Origin: Harmonia axyridis
Lineage: Eukaryota > Arthropoda > Insecta > Coleoptera > Coccinellidae
DNA: 64,000 bases
Direction: 5' to 3'
NCBI RefSeq assembly: GCF_914767665.1
Contig: NC_059503.1
Span: 9,982,001 to 10,046,000 of the forward strand
Part shown: in pieces, positions 1-12,404 of the stretch
How the letters are laid out: each line of letters begins with the position of its first letter
How positions within the stretch are numbered: the stretch's first letter is position 1
The notes under the pieces: generated by a model
Seen by the model: only the letters and a program-made list of their open reading frames with translations
What the model was told of the DNA's origin: nothing
Databases searched by the model: none
Position numbers and translations under genes: made by a program

Positions 1-894
1 ACTCATATGGGAAAGTCAGTTCTGGATACTCACGAAGTAATAGCCACGGCTCCTAAGGATGTCGGTTTCGTTAACAGTATCGACGGCCTCCCTGGGTTTG
101 TATGAATAGGTAGAGTTAAGAACAAGAGATCTAATTGGTCGTAGTTCACGGAAAGCTAGCAATGCTGCAACAAACCTGATTCAGTGAATAATAATAATTA
201 AAATTAGAATTAGAATTATGATTGCGGGAATTTGGACAGTTGTGTTCCTCTTTCAAATCTTTATTTTAAAACTAATTAATTAATGCAGATAGCTCTGAAA
301 GTTTCCGACAAAACTTCTTGACAGCGGTTGAAGAACGAAAGGATTTGTGATCATATCAGGAGGTTTGAATTTTTGTTGCTCAAACGATTTCAAAGGTTTA
401 CAATTGAAAATAATGAACCGAAAATTAGTATAAAATGCTCAAATCTTGAGGGCGCCTCGTTACAATGTCTACAGTTCCGCTTCAAATAACGATAAAATTT
501 CCACCGTCTTCCAAGCGCCCATTTCCAATCGCACCCTGCAGGTATTTACTTTTCGTATTATCCAAAAGAAAGTCGGAATTCATACGGACCTCTTAAGCAC
601 ACCAAGTTCCGGCCAACTTTTTAATTATTATCAACTTTATAACGAGCGTGTTTCGAAACTCGGGCCGAAGAAGTTATCGGGACTGTTCAAACACTCCGGT
701 TCTTCCGGGGAAAATATCATCTGGAAAACTCCGGAAATTTTCCGGACAGACTTTGAATATGCGAGGATTCGATGTTAATTTTGTCAACACTCTCTTTCCA
801 CGGATCGATCGCTCTGTCGTGTCTGCATTTTTCGAATTTTGGGCTAGAAAATGTCTTGAACGATAATGTTGGACTCAAAAGAGGTGAAAAATTT
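1..894. other. Unique AT-rich DNA, no gene seen
   Basis: No recognisable protein family, RNA gene or repeat end was found. An open frame at 446-778 (110 codons) has no family resemblance, no splice context and no repeat partner in the window, so it is taken as chance. Confidence 0.5.
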
Positions 895-1540
895 CACCTT
901 AATTTTTGCGTCGATATATGACAACAGATGAAACATGGCTCCACCATTTCACTCCGGAGTCCAATCGACAGTCAGGTCACGATCATCCGAATCCAAAGCG
1001 AGGAAAAACACAACAGTCTGCTAGCATATTTATGGCATCAGTATTCTGGGATGCGCAAGGTATAATATTCATTATTTACCTCCAGAAGGGCCAGACCATC
1101 AACAGCGATTATTATATAGCGTTATTGGATTGTTTAAAGGATGAAATCGTTTAAAAACGGCCCCACTTGAAGAAAAAAAAGTTGCTGTTTCATCAAGATA
1201 ATGCACCGTGTCACAAATCAATGAATATAATGGCAAAATTGCATGAATTGGGCTTCGAATAGCTTCTGCATCCACCGTATTCGCCAGATCTGGCCCCCAG
1301 CGACTTTTTCCTATTCTCAGACCTCAAAAAAATTCTAGCTGGAAAGAAATTTAGCGCCAATGAAGAAGTTACCGCCGAAACTGAGGCCTATTTTGGAGCG
1401 AAAGATAAATTGTACGACAAAAATGGAATCGAAAAGTTGGAAGATCGCTATAATCGCTGTATCGCCCTCGAAGGCAACTATGTTGTATAATAACATCGAA
1501 TTATGCCAAAAAAATTTGTTTTACTATGTTAGTACTCGAT
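895..1540 (+). mobile_element. irritans-type mariner, 3' half (broken transposase)
   Basis: This is the catalytic half of a mariner transposase, the nuclear enzyme that cuts and pastes its own element at TA sites. One reading frame runs from about 897 to the stop at 1488-1490. It shows the first catalytic Asp in TTDETW (about 920), the second in FHQDNAPCHKS (about 1190-1220) and the third in SPDLAPSDFFLF (about 1280-1315), 34 residues after the second, so DD34D. The C-terminal block ends in RYNRCIALEGNY, as in Himar1-like irritans elements. Only two in-frame stops break it (TAA at 1152-1154, TAG at 1261-1263), with no frameshift. The N-terminal helix-turn-helix half and the 5' ITR are missing. 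The 3' flank to about 1540 matches the untranslated part of the copies at 48771 and 62575. It is inactive. Confidence 0.9.
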
Positions 1541-2711
1541 CTTCAAAATTAGTAATCGCAACACCCCTCTTCTCTATTCATAATCAAGGGATTGTGCTAA
1601 CCCCCGTTAGGGGGTCGAAGTCGCGGGGATAAGAAAAACGGAAAAGTTGTTTCCCATCGAATCAGAAATTGACGAGTCCGAGTGATTTTCCACATTTTCA
1701 TTTCAAAGTCGGAAAGTTGAGGTGTTTCGTATTTCGTTGGATCACCTAGTATGTTTCTCCAGTTCATAATGAAACACCCTGTATTTACCTATAGAATAAC
1801 CAATTTCGTGCAAAATTTCGTGTTGATAGTCTGGAAAAAACAGAAAACTCAAGTAGAATAGCGAGAAATTCTCGAGAAGTCTTACCAAATATGATCAAAT
1901 AATAACATCTCATATTTACCTGTATACGCTTATGTGATCTCCAAAGGCGCAATTGGCGAATGAAGCGCTCAAAAGCGCCCAACTCCGGTCGGTGCTTTTA
2001 TAATCTTTCATACATTTCCAATTTGGACGGAAGTCGGTGCCAGGAAAGTTGGGCATATGGCTTTGATGTTCGGGTTTTCACGGGAAGGAGTTTAAACGCT
2101 ATTGACAAGTTCCATTACGGGGTTGCGAATGGAATGACGAACTGCTGATTACGGTGGCGAAAGTGTTTTGAAGGGCTTCTTGTGCAAAGAGGGACAATTA
2201 ATTGTTTTGAGACGCTCTTTACTTTGCTACGAAGTTAGTTTTGATTAAGGAAGTCGATTCGGTTTGGGCTTCCCATGTTGTCTTGGATTATTCGCTACCA
2301 GGGATGTTATTCTGTTTTATAGTTTCTTTGGTGGCTCGAAGTTTAACAAACGAGATGAATAGCTAGGGTCTGGTTATAACGTGAAAGCAGTTGATTCTGT
2401 AGTATGGTCTTTTATTAGCAGTGAAAGCGGTAGAGAAATAAATTGAAGCGCAGCTATTATATATTAAAAATGTAAAACTACATGAGTATGTTTACTGAAT
2501 TTTGTGGCTGTTGAGAGGGATTACCACCACGTGGTTTTTCGCGCATCAGTCAAACTTCCATTCATTTCGCCTCTGGCGCTCTTGCGATGACCAAACTTTG
2601 TAAGGTGTACGAAGTTGCACATTCACTTCATTTTCTTTTTTTTTTTCGAAGCAAATAAGTAGAGGGCAGCAGTGTAAGAGAACTTATAAATTATAATTCT
2701 ACCTATTTTGT
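1541..2711. other. Unique and weakly repetitive DNA, no gene
   Basis: No coding family is recognised. The stretch near 1640-1785 ends in a motif (ACACCCTGTA) typical of small inverted-repeat elements, but no second end was found. ORFs at 1785-1982 and 1960-2148 are short and without resemblance. Confidence 0.45.
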
Positions 2712-3073
2712 AATGATTTTTGCTACATTTCAAGACATACTTGGAAACGTTGAAATGGGAAGTCCTACCCCACCCTCCGTAATCTCCAGACGTTGCTCCC
2801 TTGGATTAGATATCACTTGTTTCGATTAATGGCCACACCGCCTGGCTGACCAGCACTTCCGGTCTTATGAAGAAGTAAAAAATTGAATCGATTCGTGAAT
2901 CGCTTCAAAAGATGAACAGTTTTTTCAACGCGGAATTCTTACGCTGCCGAAAGATAGGAGAAAGTAGTAGCAAGCGATGGACAATACTTCATAATCATAA
3001 ATGTATAAGCAGTTCTTTACAATAAATCCCCGAATTTTTAAAAGAAGAGCGGAAGCAAAGTTGTACGCCTATG
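2712..3073 (+). mobile_element. mauritiana-like mariner, 3' terminal fragment
   Basis: This encodes the last part of a mariner transposase followed by its 3' ITR. Readable remnants include LADQHFRSYEEVKN and ASKDEQFFQRGI, the same C-terminus as in the better copies at 14588 and 32281. Stops and small indels break it. The sequence ends in the ITR GGAAGCAAAGTTGTACGCC followed by TATG at 3073. Nothing of the first two thirds of the element is present. Directly after the ITR comes the TA where the foldback element at 3074-4242 begins. Confidence 0.85.
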
Positions 3074-4242
3074 TACAGTGCATCCCATTTTGGGTGAGAC
3101 ATCCAGGTTTCTCGCTTGTTATTTAAGATAGAGCCTTGCGGTTTTCACGTTCCTGTCCTACTTTTTCGTGAAACTCAAGTTGGTCTAATCAGATTGTGCA
3201 TAACTGTTTCCGTTCAAAAGATACAGGGTGATTTTGGAAATTGATACTTTTCGGACCCCTTCTTTATCTCCGAAGTTATTAGAAATAATGCTGAGGTAAA
3301 AACTACTTCTGAATCAGAATTCTGCGTAGAATCCAGTGGCGTACTCAATTTTTTTTTTCGGGGTATGGTTTTGAAGATTCAACACAAACCTATATTTTTT
3401 TTAAGGAACACCCTATATATCATTACTTCGTTGAATTCGTTATTTTTTTCCCTTCAAAATGATATATGACACTATGTAGGTAGGATGTTCAGAAATGTTA
3501 AAAAAACACTAAAACGTCAAATAATGATGATTTTTTTGTAAATGGGCCATGAATTTTCTATGTTTCAATAAGAGGATTATTATTTTCGATTTTTAAAAGT
3601 AGTAGGTCATTGATGACACAAACATCTTTGTTGTTATTATGGCTACTATGCATTTGGGAGCATTGTTTTATCAAGTAGGCATTGGAGGGAAAAAACCAAT
3701 CTGATCTAGCTGTCATCGCTATAAATTATTGTTATCATTATTGATTCTTCTTTTCTATGGGAAATCCATTGCCCATTAACAAAAAATCATCATTATTTGA
3801 TGTTTTAGTGTTTTTTTAACATTTCTGAACATCCTACCTACATAGTGTCATATATCATTTTGAAGGGAAAAAATAACGAATTCAACGAAGTAATGATACA
3901 CATAGTGTTCCATTTAAAAAAAATAAGTTTGTGTTGAATCTTCTAAACCATACCCCGAAAAAAAATAATGAGTACGCCACTGGATTCTACGCAGAATTCT
4001 GATTCAGAAGTAGTTTTTACCTCAGCATTATTTCTAATAACTTCGGAGATAAAGAAGGGGTCCGAAAACTATCAATTTCCAAAATCGCCCTGTATCTCTT
4101 GAACGGAAACAGTTATGCAAAATCTGATTAGACCTACTTGAGTTTCACGAAAAAGTAGGACAGGAACGTGAAAACCGCAAGGCTCTATCTTAAATAACAA
4201 GCGAGAAACCTGGCAGTCTCACCCAAAATGGGATGCACTGTA
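3074..4242. repeat. Foldback element with about 470-bp inverted arms, TA target
   Basis: The arms at about 3076-3547 and 3772-4240 are inverted copies of one another at high identity, separated by a loop of about 225 bp (3548-3771). The outermost bases are CAGTGCATCCCATTTTGGGT on the left and its complement on the right, and both ends are bordered by TA. Terminal inverted repeats with a TA duplication suggest a non-autonomous element moved by a Tc1/mariner-type enzyme. No ORF of note lies inside. The left TA is also the expected target duplication of the mariner ending at 3073, so the foldback inserted there later. Confidence 0.9.
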
Positions 4243-5454
4243 CATAAGTGCTTTGAACGAAGACCATATCAATAATTATTTTGCAAGAACCGAAAAGTTA
4301 TCAAAATAATTGAAATATTACAATGAAGATTATTGTTTGAGGAAATTATGTGAAAACCCCATAAGAATCGGTGATTTGTAAGAAGAAATATCTCTAATTC
4401 CTTTTTAAACTGAGGCGCCACTTGGTGGTGTTCCCTCTCAAGAGAGAAAGTTTGTCAAAAAAGACTAGATTTGTGGAAAAACTCATTGAAAGTAATGAAA
4501 TGAAATGAATATGAACAGGAAATTTCGTCTCAAACATTACAAGTAATATCTATTGAAAAGTTCAGTGATTGTAAACCAACTACTTCCGTCTGTTCCAACC
4601 AAAATTCACCTTCAACCGAGGTTTCTCAGAAAACGGAAAATAGTTGACGAATTCATCTGGCGATACCTCACCCTACGTGATTCCTTGGAGTGCAGCAGTG
4701 ATTGATTTCTTCCACTTTTCCTGCTTCCTACCCGCCAAACTCATTGGAATTCCGGAGACTCGACGTTCAAAGCCGCTCTCCGTCCGGACATGTACATGGT
4801 ACCGAATAAAAATGCAACAAATTAAGATTCCCGGACTCGGAGAACATTGGCGAAGAATGCCGGTTCCCTCATCCGGATCCTGGATTATTTGAATCCGATG
4901 CGATCGGAGAATTCTTCTGGCGACGTATAGGAGAGATGGAAAGGCAAGGCTGAGGATCCTGCAAGGCTGTCGAAGTGGAGACGGAGGAAGGCAAGGCTTA
5001 ATTTCGTTATTTATATTCCGGTTGCTGCGGTAATGTAGTATTTGTTCTCCCGAACATTTTCATCAGTTTCGATTCCTTTCTCTTTGCATGTTCGGGTATT
5101 TCTGTGATGGAAGATTGGGAGTTGGTGGTTTGGCGTTTGTTGATGGTTGTAACTTTTCGTTTTTACACTGTTGTTGTTATGTTAGTTGATTTTCGAATTT
5201 GTGAGAACTTGAGAACTTGTGTTCTTGTTAACAATGGATTTCGAATGTTCCTGTACTTATACAAAGAAGATACATCGTCAAAAGTCTTGGCCCCTTGGGT
5301 TTTTCAAGGAATAAACAATTTTAGTTCTGGAAATGAGATGAATCTATTTCAACTGCAATATATATTCGATAGAAAATCTTTGTTTGTTACTCTTTGCTTC
5401 AAGCACCATGTGATTATTCATTTTGATTATTTATAGTAATTCCACAACTGAATA
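4243..5454. other. Unique DNA with a GC-richer patch, no gene
   Basis: The section 4620-4990 is richer in GC than its surroundings and holds an 82-codon frame (4644-4892) without resemblance to a known family. No splice-site pair frames it convincingly. The rest is AT-rich. Confidence 0.4.
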
Positions 5455-6235
5455 CAAATTCAATAGCCACATCTTCTTTCAATCAACTGCCCAATACGCC
5501 TAAGCTTCGAGTCATTAATTAAATATCCAAGCATATCTTCCCATCCTTCCTGAAAGGCTACACTCAATCCTCGAAAAGTTGAAGGTGGGTTTTGACAATT
5601 GGATATTGCTCTCCGTAAGCAATCCCATACGTGTTCAAATGGATTCATGTCTGGTGAGTTTGCTGGTCAGTTCATTCTGGATATTGTTCTCTTAAAGAAT
5701 GTTTTTAACTCTTCGTGTGGTGGGGCGTTATCATCCTGATAAATGAAATTATCCCCAAATTCGTTGCGCAGAGGGAGAATTATTGGTTCAATGACCAACA
5801 TAATACCCACCCGAACAAAATACCCACCCAGCACATTATTATTGAACCACCTTGAAAGGGCACAACTTCCCGGGCGAAATTGGATCAATCTAGTCTGCCT
5901 GGACCTCTTCAAACTTTTTCTCGTCGACTATCACTTTGTGAACCGAATCATAACTCGTCCGAAAAAAGTAGGTACGTTGCGCCATTGTATTAAAAGCCTG
6001 ACTTCGTGGTGTCCTGCCCATTGCCGACGGGTAGCTCTATGTCCAGGTGATAGCCGAGGTACGCTTAAAGCTCTTCTTGCCCTTTGGGTTATGCAATCGT
6101 CTCTTAAATGGTACTGGTTGAGCCTAACCGTCTCAAAACATGACTTCGAAAGGCTGTCACAGATATCGTTCAATTCTTTCGTTTTGAACCATTTTCAGAG
6201 GAATGGATTAACGAAAAAGCTCGTTGTTTGACTCA
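5455..6235 (-). mobile_element. Tc1-type transposon remnant (transposase pseudogene)
   Basis: Read on the minus strand, the order matches a Tc1 transposase. An N-terminal DNA-binding part includes RRALSVPRLSPGHRATRRQW (about 6030-6090). A damaged first catalytic block follows near 5950. Then comes FIYQDDNAPPH with the second Asp (about 5725-5760), and SPDMNPFEHVWD at about 5620-5655, which holds the third acidic residue as Glu, typical of DDE Tc1 enzymes. The tail LINDSKLRRIGQLIERRCGY ends near 5460. Frameshifts and a stop (after RISRMN) split it into at least three frames. No clear ITR pair was seen. The segment starts almost head to head with the mariner remnant at 6236. Confidence 0.85.
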
Positions 6236-6640
6236 CCCCACATGCTGACTTAAAAAAAACCTCATGAATAGAATATTCATCTGTGAATCGCTGCTGAATC
6301 GCAACAAAATCGACCCATTCATGAAGCAGATGGTGACTGAAGATGAAAAATGGGTAAATGCGATGAAGTCAAGCGACAGAGATCGTAACCAAGCCAGGAT
6401 TGACAACCAGGAAGGTGTTGATCTGTGTTGGGTCGGATTGACAAGGAATATTCTACTAAGAGCTGCTTCTCGTTGGTCAAACTCTCAATTCTGCCCTCTA
6501 CTCTGAACAACTCGAACTTTTTGTGATGATTAGTAGAGGAACAACGCCAGGTCTCACCCATCTTTGATGAAGCTCCTAGTGTTGTGATGGGATGTTCTTA
6601 TGTTTTCACCCTATAGTCAAGACCTGGCACATGTTCCTGT
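6236..6640 (+). mobile_element. mariner remnant of a separate lineage
   Basis: Across shifting plus-strand frames the middle of a DD34D mariner transposase is readable. RIFICESLLNRNKIDPF (about 6267-6320) leads to the first catalytic block, VTEDEKWV (about 6332-6355). KPGLTTRKVLICV follows (about 6395-6435), then GQTLNSALYSEQLE (about 6475-6515). A decayed second-Asp region (ARSHPSLMKLL, about 6548-6580) is followed by SPYSQDLA where SPYSPDLA would stand (about 6600-6630). The wording differs from both the irritans-type and the mauritiana-like copies here, so it is another lineage. Stops and frameshifts are frequent and no ITR was found. Confidence 0.75.
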
Positions 6641-7689
6641 CTATAGCCAACGCGCTAAGGGATACAATAAATTATAATTGTTGTTATGAAGAAATGCTAG
6701 CGTCTCTGGAGATTACCAGCTACCATCTACGGAGTGTATAGATCTACCAGTTAAGTATTTAGGTAGATCTGCCAACAATTTAGATCTACCAGTATTCTGA
6801 ATCTGTCAGTTAGATTCTCTCATTTCATGTTATTCAGAAGTATTGAAGAAGCTCAAAAACTGATTCAAATATGCAAGCGAAACCAGTTGAAACATTTGTA
6901 ATTTTAATCAGCCCGCTGGAAAACTGAAAGCTCATCCATTTCAATGTTAATCGAGAGCTCTCTCCTCATTCAACTGTACACACATTAAGCTGCGTTTTCC
7001 CGTGATGAATTCATGGTTGTTCAGCGGAACAAGGTGATGAATAACAATGGAAAATTCTCTGCTCCTACAACGAATTGAATAATCTCACACTCACTTAGCC
7101 CAACTGCAAAACACTCCGCGCCGAAAAACCGAATTAAAACTCACGAATATGCATATAAATGTAAATTTCAGGAATCCCGTCCGTTTCCGACGGTTCCTAC
7201 GTGCAAAAATCCGCCATCAACATCCTGCCTCGCCATTGTTCTCTTCAACACCACAACTTTTAATGTTTATGAAATGGTCCCCCCTTTGTATTGTCCGCCT
7301 TGGTGCTCTTCCTGACTCCTTCCGATGCAGCGCCGTCTTAGATGCGGGAGATTTCGTTGGAAAATTCCGAATTGTCCTTCTTGCCGTTTTCCAATGATTT
7401 TGTATTGGTATTTCCAATGTAGCCTTTAGAATTTCCCAAAGAAAAGGGTACGATTCATCAGTCTTTTTTTCTCCAATCCAGTTGTCATTGAGTTGGTTGA
7501 CATGCAATCTTGTTGGAATTAATATTTCTCCATTTTTTCTTGCAGAGAATTATTCTCGTGATTCTCTTCAATATTTCCGAAATGAGGTCCAATAATACAC
7601 TACCACACCACACTGTAACTCTTTTCTGATGATGATGGATTCCTTTCGCTCCTGAGTCCAAATCCTACAATTTTGCTCTCATTGTGTGA
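6641..7689. other. Unique DNA, no gene
   Basis: Nothing is recognised. Overlapping frames on both strands at 7149-7507 are mirror shadows of one another in a moderately GC-rich patch and resemble no family. Confidence 0.4.
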
Positions 7690-8475
7690 AGGTAGCCTCA
7701 TAGGTTAGCATATTTGCTAGGCTGAAGATGTGGCGTTGATAACTGAGAGCGAGGATGAGCTCCAGAAGCTGATGCATTGATTCAACACAATAGCAAAAAC
7801 TAAATGCATGATTATATCCAGAACACCGCTCAGATGCAAACAAGAGACATACAAAGTAGTTAAACAACAGGAGTTCAGGTAACTAGACATAGAAATATCC
7901 GAGTACGGAGATGTTGGAGTAGAGTTGAGAGGACAAGCCATGAAGCATCATTTACAGCCGTAATATGGGCCCACAAACATATGGGAACATAAGTCATATC
8001 TAGGATCTACAAGACAAAGATAAGCCTCATGTTAACACATACTGCCGGAACTAGGCCGGGAACATCTAAGAGAAAAGAAATCCTAGAAACCACACAGATG
8101 AAATTATCACTCAAAATAGCTGGCAGGACATTTATGGATCGGTTAGGGACATCAGAACTTTCGGTAAAGTCGATAACCTCAATTACGGGGTATTGCAGTG
8201 AAAGAAAGAGTGGACCGAACACATTAACCACATGACCAGAAGAAGACAGAATAGTAAAGACCACGAGAAACAGATCACCGATGGAAAGCAGGAGCATTGG
8301 AAGACTCATTGAACGATGGAATGATAACCTACCATTAGATTGAAAACAGGCAGAGAACCGACAAAAACAAGCGAATTTGCTTACACAACCTCAATGTTGC
8401 TTATATTTCTCATCATAATCCAAAAGCACCAACAGGACGTTTATATTTTTATGATAATTTCTTGATATTGTATAG
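7690..8475 (+). mobile_element. Non-LTR retrotransposon, 3' fragment (reverse transcriptase C-terminus)
   Basis: Broken plus-strand frames match the C-terminal region of endonuclease/reverse transcriptases of LINE elements. A region near 7740-7830 corresponds to the end of the RT domain. At 7970-8130 there is IYKTRISLMLTHTAGTRPG followed by RKEILETTQMKLSLKIAG. At 8245-8340 there is a tail of the form RIVKTTRNRSP, then SIGRLIERWNDN, the usual position of the GRPRKRW-like motif. Sequence continues past the last stop to about 8475 as a presumed 3' UTR. Several stops and frameshifts show it is dead. The 5' end is truncated, as usual for these elements. The clade (RTE-like or Jockey-like) cannot be fixed from this fragment. 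Confidence 0.75.
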
Positions 8476-9034
8476 CGAAGGCCTGAAGCCTGATCTGTAC
8501 AAAAGTAACTCTCGGCACAGTCTCCTTTCATCCACCTTTCACAGAAATATATTGCGTTATCTCTCTCGTTCGCTTAAAACAGAGAAATTATGACCTTTAA
8601 ATTAAAATTGTGAATTTGAATATTCTCGCCGTTTTGTGGGGATGGCCAGAATTGTGCAATTTGTTGTGTGCAGCCCTATAATCTGGAATTTAATAAAAAC
8701 TGTAATTTTACTTGATTTTACCCCTCACTTTTCATATAACTTCTCTTATTGTCCTTACGAATGAGATGGTTGAATTCATTATATGGAAATTGAATATTAT
8801 ACAGGATGTTAGTGCACCGTAAATTTTTTCGACTTCAATTAAATCAACGTACAATGTCCTCGCAAACAAGAGTATTGTGCTGTGAAACCACCAATTTCAA
8901 TTACGTTTCGAAATTTGTTGCTCCGTAAACATATCAATTAATTAGTTTCTTTCTTCTACTAGTTTCATCTCGGAGATAAGTTCAAGGAAAGAGATATTTC
9001 TGTAAATAGTATGATCACTGATAGTTTTTGTAAT
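8476..9034. other. AT-rich DNA, no gene
   Basis: No feature recognised. The motif TATACAGGATGTTAGTGCA near 8800 looks like one end of a small inverted-repeat element without a partner. Confidence 0.4.
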
Positions 9035-9215
9035 TACCAATAGATATCATAGAAATGTGAGGAAACTACTAATAAAGTCACACTGGTGAATGCTTCAGTC
9101 TCAGCGCTCGAAGAATCCCCTTATTTAGTCTAAGCGCGCACGAGATTGCAGTGCATTTCAAGCTCAAGTAATATCAAGTAGCTTGATATCAAGTCGAGTA
9201 ATAAATCTAAGTATA
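9035..9215. mobile_element. hAT element fragment, non-coding end
   Basis: The stretch matches 27060-27260 of the hAT copy at 26513-27357. Shared blocks include CTACTAATAAAGTCA, TTAGTCTAAGCGCGCACGAG and the CAAG-rich section TCAAGTAGCTTGATATCAAG. Only the non-coding end is present. Neither the transposase segment nor the outer terminus is preserved. Confidence 0.7.
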
Positions 9216-10099
9216 TATAAAACCGCTTGCACATATACGTCAAACTTTAAACGTAAAATCACAGCCCAAACGGGACCATCTAGAGCAAAAATGACAAGAA
9301 TAAGACCCCCCTCAAAATCGTCTGGAGATCCCGGGAAAAATCCCAAACCTTCGATTCTCCCCGCGGTTTTCGAGTATACGGGGTGTTTCGGATCATTTTG
9401 ACATTTCAAGTCCCATATTTCTGTGGTATCTGTGGACAATTTGGCTGTCAGTGTCATGTTAATAATAAATATTCCATTTCGATATATGAAAGTTCTTGAA
9501 AAAGTTTGCAGTTTCCAAAATTGTTATTCAATATTTAAATAAATGCCGACAGATAAAATGCAAAGTTTTCGGCGAATCGAAAATTCGATAGATCTTTGTC
9601 AAAATTTGGAAATGAACATTGATATCATCGAATGCATTTTCCTCAATTCAGGTTTGTTTTAAGTGTTTGTATCATTCAATTGGATATGAATGTTACTTTA
9701 TTTCAGGAATTTTTCGTTTATTTTCCACAAACTATAAAACTACATTCTCTTTCGTGAGAATTTGAATCTATTGCGACAGAAGATGGAACTACAAAAGAGA
9801 ACAGAAGCTTCATCTGATCATGTATTAAACAGATAGAAAAACTCCTTATAGATAATTCACAATTGGCTTTATTACTGGAAAAAGAGCCAAGTTAGTCAGA
9901 TGACATTCAAAAATTTCCATGTGTTTTTGGAATATCTAAAATATACACTTTTACGACTGAAGAGTGCAAAAATATAAGTTACCTATCAGTTTTTGAAGAA
10001 TTTGAGTGCAGTGCTGTTGAATTTATAATGAAGAAATCAAATCGTTGTGAAATCTTTCATACGAATAATTTCAACCATATATACCCTGTTATATTATCA

Positions 10100-10285
10100 T
10101 AATATTATTTGTCGTTCAACTGAAACCTTGGAAATTAAGAGACTCTCAAACTTATAACCTGATTTCTCAAAAAGGTTCTACCTAGATATTAAATTTGCTT
10201 ATGAGGTAACATAAGCCATGGGTATTCGAAAGGCAAGTCTATTCATTCTGTCTCTTTTCAGGTTGTTCATTTATAGCTATACTAT
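10100..10285. repeat. Diverged direct repeat, copy 1
   Basis: Shares with 11421-11608 the ordered blocks CAACTGAAA, AACCTGATTTCTCAAA, AGCCATGGGT, TCTATTCATTCTG and ATAGCTATACT in the same orientation. By eye the identity is around three quarters. Class unknown; no terminal inverted repeats seen. Confidence 0.65.
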
Positions 10286-11420
10286 ATACATATATAAAAT
10301 CAGTTCAAATTTTTCACTTGAATTACTAGTCAAAATGTTACAACAGAAATAAAATTTGAAGGATCATTCAGTATATGAAGAATTTTGACATGGCAGTTAC
10401 TTTCGAAATTGGTATAAATTTTCCAGCAATTCAATGTAGGTATAAAATACTTTATACTTGCATCTTGAAATGAATTTTGCACTTTTTCAGTGTTCAATAA
10501 TGAGATAATTATTAAATTGACTCAAGAGATTAACAGAGTATGCTTTATCAGGATTAGTTAATACTGCTGAAGACGTTAATAAACCTATTAATTTCTTATA
10601 TGGTTCATCATTACAACTCTCTTTTGTTGAATCAAATTTCAATTAAGTTTTCAAAGGAGTTTTCATATGTTTACAATTAGACATGCTGAATTATTGCAAT
10701 ACATACTTGAAGAATATAAACAATTACTATACTACCTTTTTCATAATTTCTAGTGATATTCATCCCTAAACATTTTTAGCTTTCCCTGAATTCTTTATGA
10801 TGAAATTACCACTTAAATTTTCTATCAGATATATTCATTCAGAATTAACATTTGTTAAAACAAAAAAGTCAACCACGTACAATGCAACAACAGTTAGCAA
10901 GTTATTTTTTGATTTTATGTAAATACAATGCTCAATTGTTGATCTTTTTTAACTAATATCTGTCAAAATTTCATTTACTATATATATTTCCCTGTTCAAT
11001 TTACTTCTGAGTGAAACCCAGAGCTACAAGCTTGCTCTATAACGTAACGAACCATCACGATTAAGCTTTAATTCAGCTGTCCTCCACTGAATCAGAATTA
11101 TCTAGTGAAATTTCTATATCATCTTTTATCTATGATAACTACATCTCGACTGGTATTAATGAAATTGTTACCTGTATCCCTTTGATCATTCACCAGAACC
11201 CACAAAAATCATTTTTGTCCATATACCTTCAAGAAATATGGAACAGAAAAGTATGCAAAATTCATCGATACAATTTTCAGATTCTAAAAACGTCTTAGTT
11301 CTTCAGGAATGTCCAATTGGTCTTTCAATATTATAAATTATGGAAAATAACCTACTATTAACCAAATTTTTAGATTTCAAAAGGTGTCCTTCCTTGTATT
11401 TCTTAATAAATTATGAAATA

Positions 11421-11608
11421 GAAGAATAATTTGTTGCTCAACTGAAAAAGTATTGATGAACCTCGGAAATGAGGGAATTCTAATAACCTGATTTCTCAAA
11501 GATGTTACTGATATGATTACGATTGCTTGTAAGGCAACATTAGCCATGGGTTTTTGAAAGGTAGATCTATTCATTCTGCCCCTTTTTAGTTTATTATAGC
11601 TATACTGA
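11421..11608. repeat. Diverged direct repeat, copy 2
   Basis: Partner of 10100-10285, about 1.3 kb downstream in the same orientation. It could be an old dispersed element or a local duplication. Confidence 0.65.
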
Positions 11609-12404
11609 ATATTCCTAAAACAAAATTTCACTGTAGGTCTTTTCATAGATCTTATCGAATGATTATGTAAATTCAATATTTGTCAAAACTGAAAATAAAC
11701 ATTGAATGCAGTTTCTTTTTCAGGTAGTATTTCTATTGATTGATAATAACTCTCACATTTTGATTATGCATTTTTCCCAAATTTTTCAAAGAAGAAAGGA
11801 ATTGCCATTTCTAGAGAAATGAGAATTTCAGATTTCAAAATGTCTAATTACTACTTCAAATATATATACACCCTATATAATTGTTGATCAAATATTGTGT
11901 ATTTCTTTACAAATTAGTTAATAATTTGAAGCTTTAATCTCAATTTTCAGCCTTGAATTGGTCCAACATCTCTAGATACTTCTAATTGATATTCGACAAA
12001 TAAATATCCTGTATAATTATTCATCCAAACGAAAATAATCCATCTTCTGAAAAGAAAAACAATGTTTACTATATAGAATTAATTTTAATAATGATTCAAA
12101 AGTGATGAAATTTTGCAGACTTACTTATTTTGGATCTTAGATCACGAATCCCCTTTCATAAATTCCTTAATCCAGCTAGTTTTTTTTTTATTTGGGAAAT
12201 TGGCCTAATGAAGGTGAGGTTATCCACATTAATAGCTAGTTTTCTTGTATTTTATTAACTGATTCTCGTAAGAAATGATTAATTAATCACATTTCAAGCT
12301 TTCCCTGAAATAAAAATGCCTTTTTTTCGTCAAAATCGATGGTTTTATCCATTGTTTATATATGGCGGCGGCCATCACGTTTAATACGTGAAGTCTGTCA
12401 GATG

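Larger units (their letters stand above)
9216..12404. other. Long AT-rich stretch without genes
   Basis: About 3.2 kb with no coding family. A section at 9245-9420 is richer in GC and gives mirror ORFs on both strands without resemblance. The only structure seen is a diverged direct repeat (10100-10285 and 11421-11608), listed separately. Confidence 0.5.

Noticed and set aside
446..778. 110-codon plus-strand frame
   Set aside because: No family resemblance, no splice context, and an overlapping frame of similar quality at 648-866; chance is the simpler reading.
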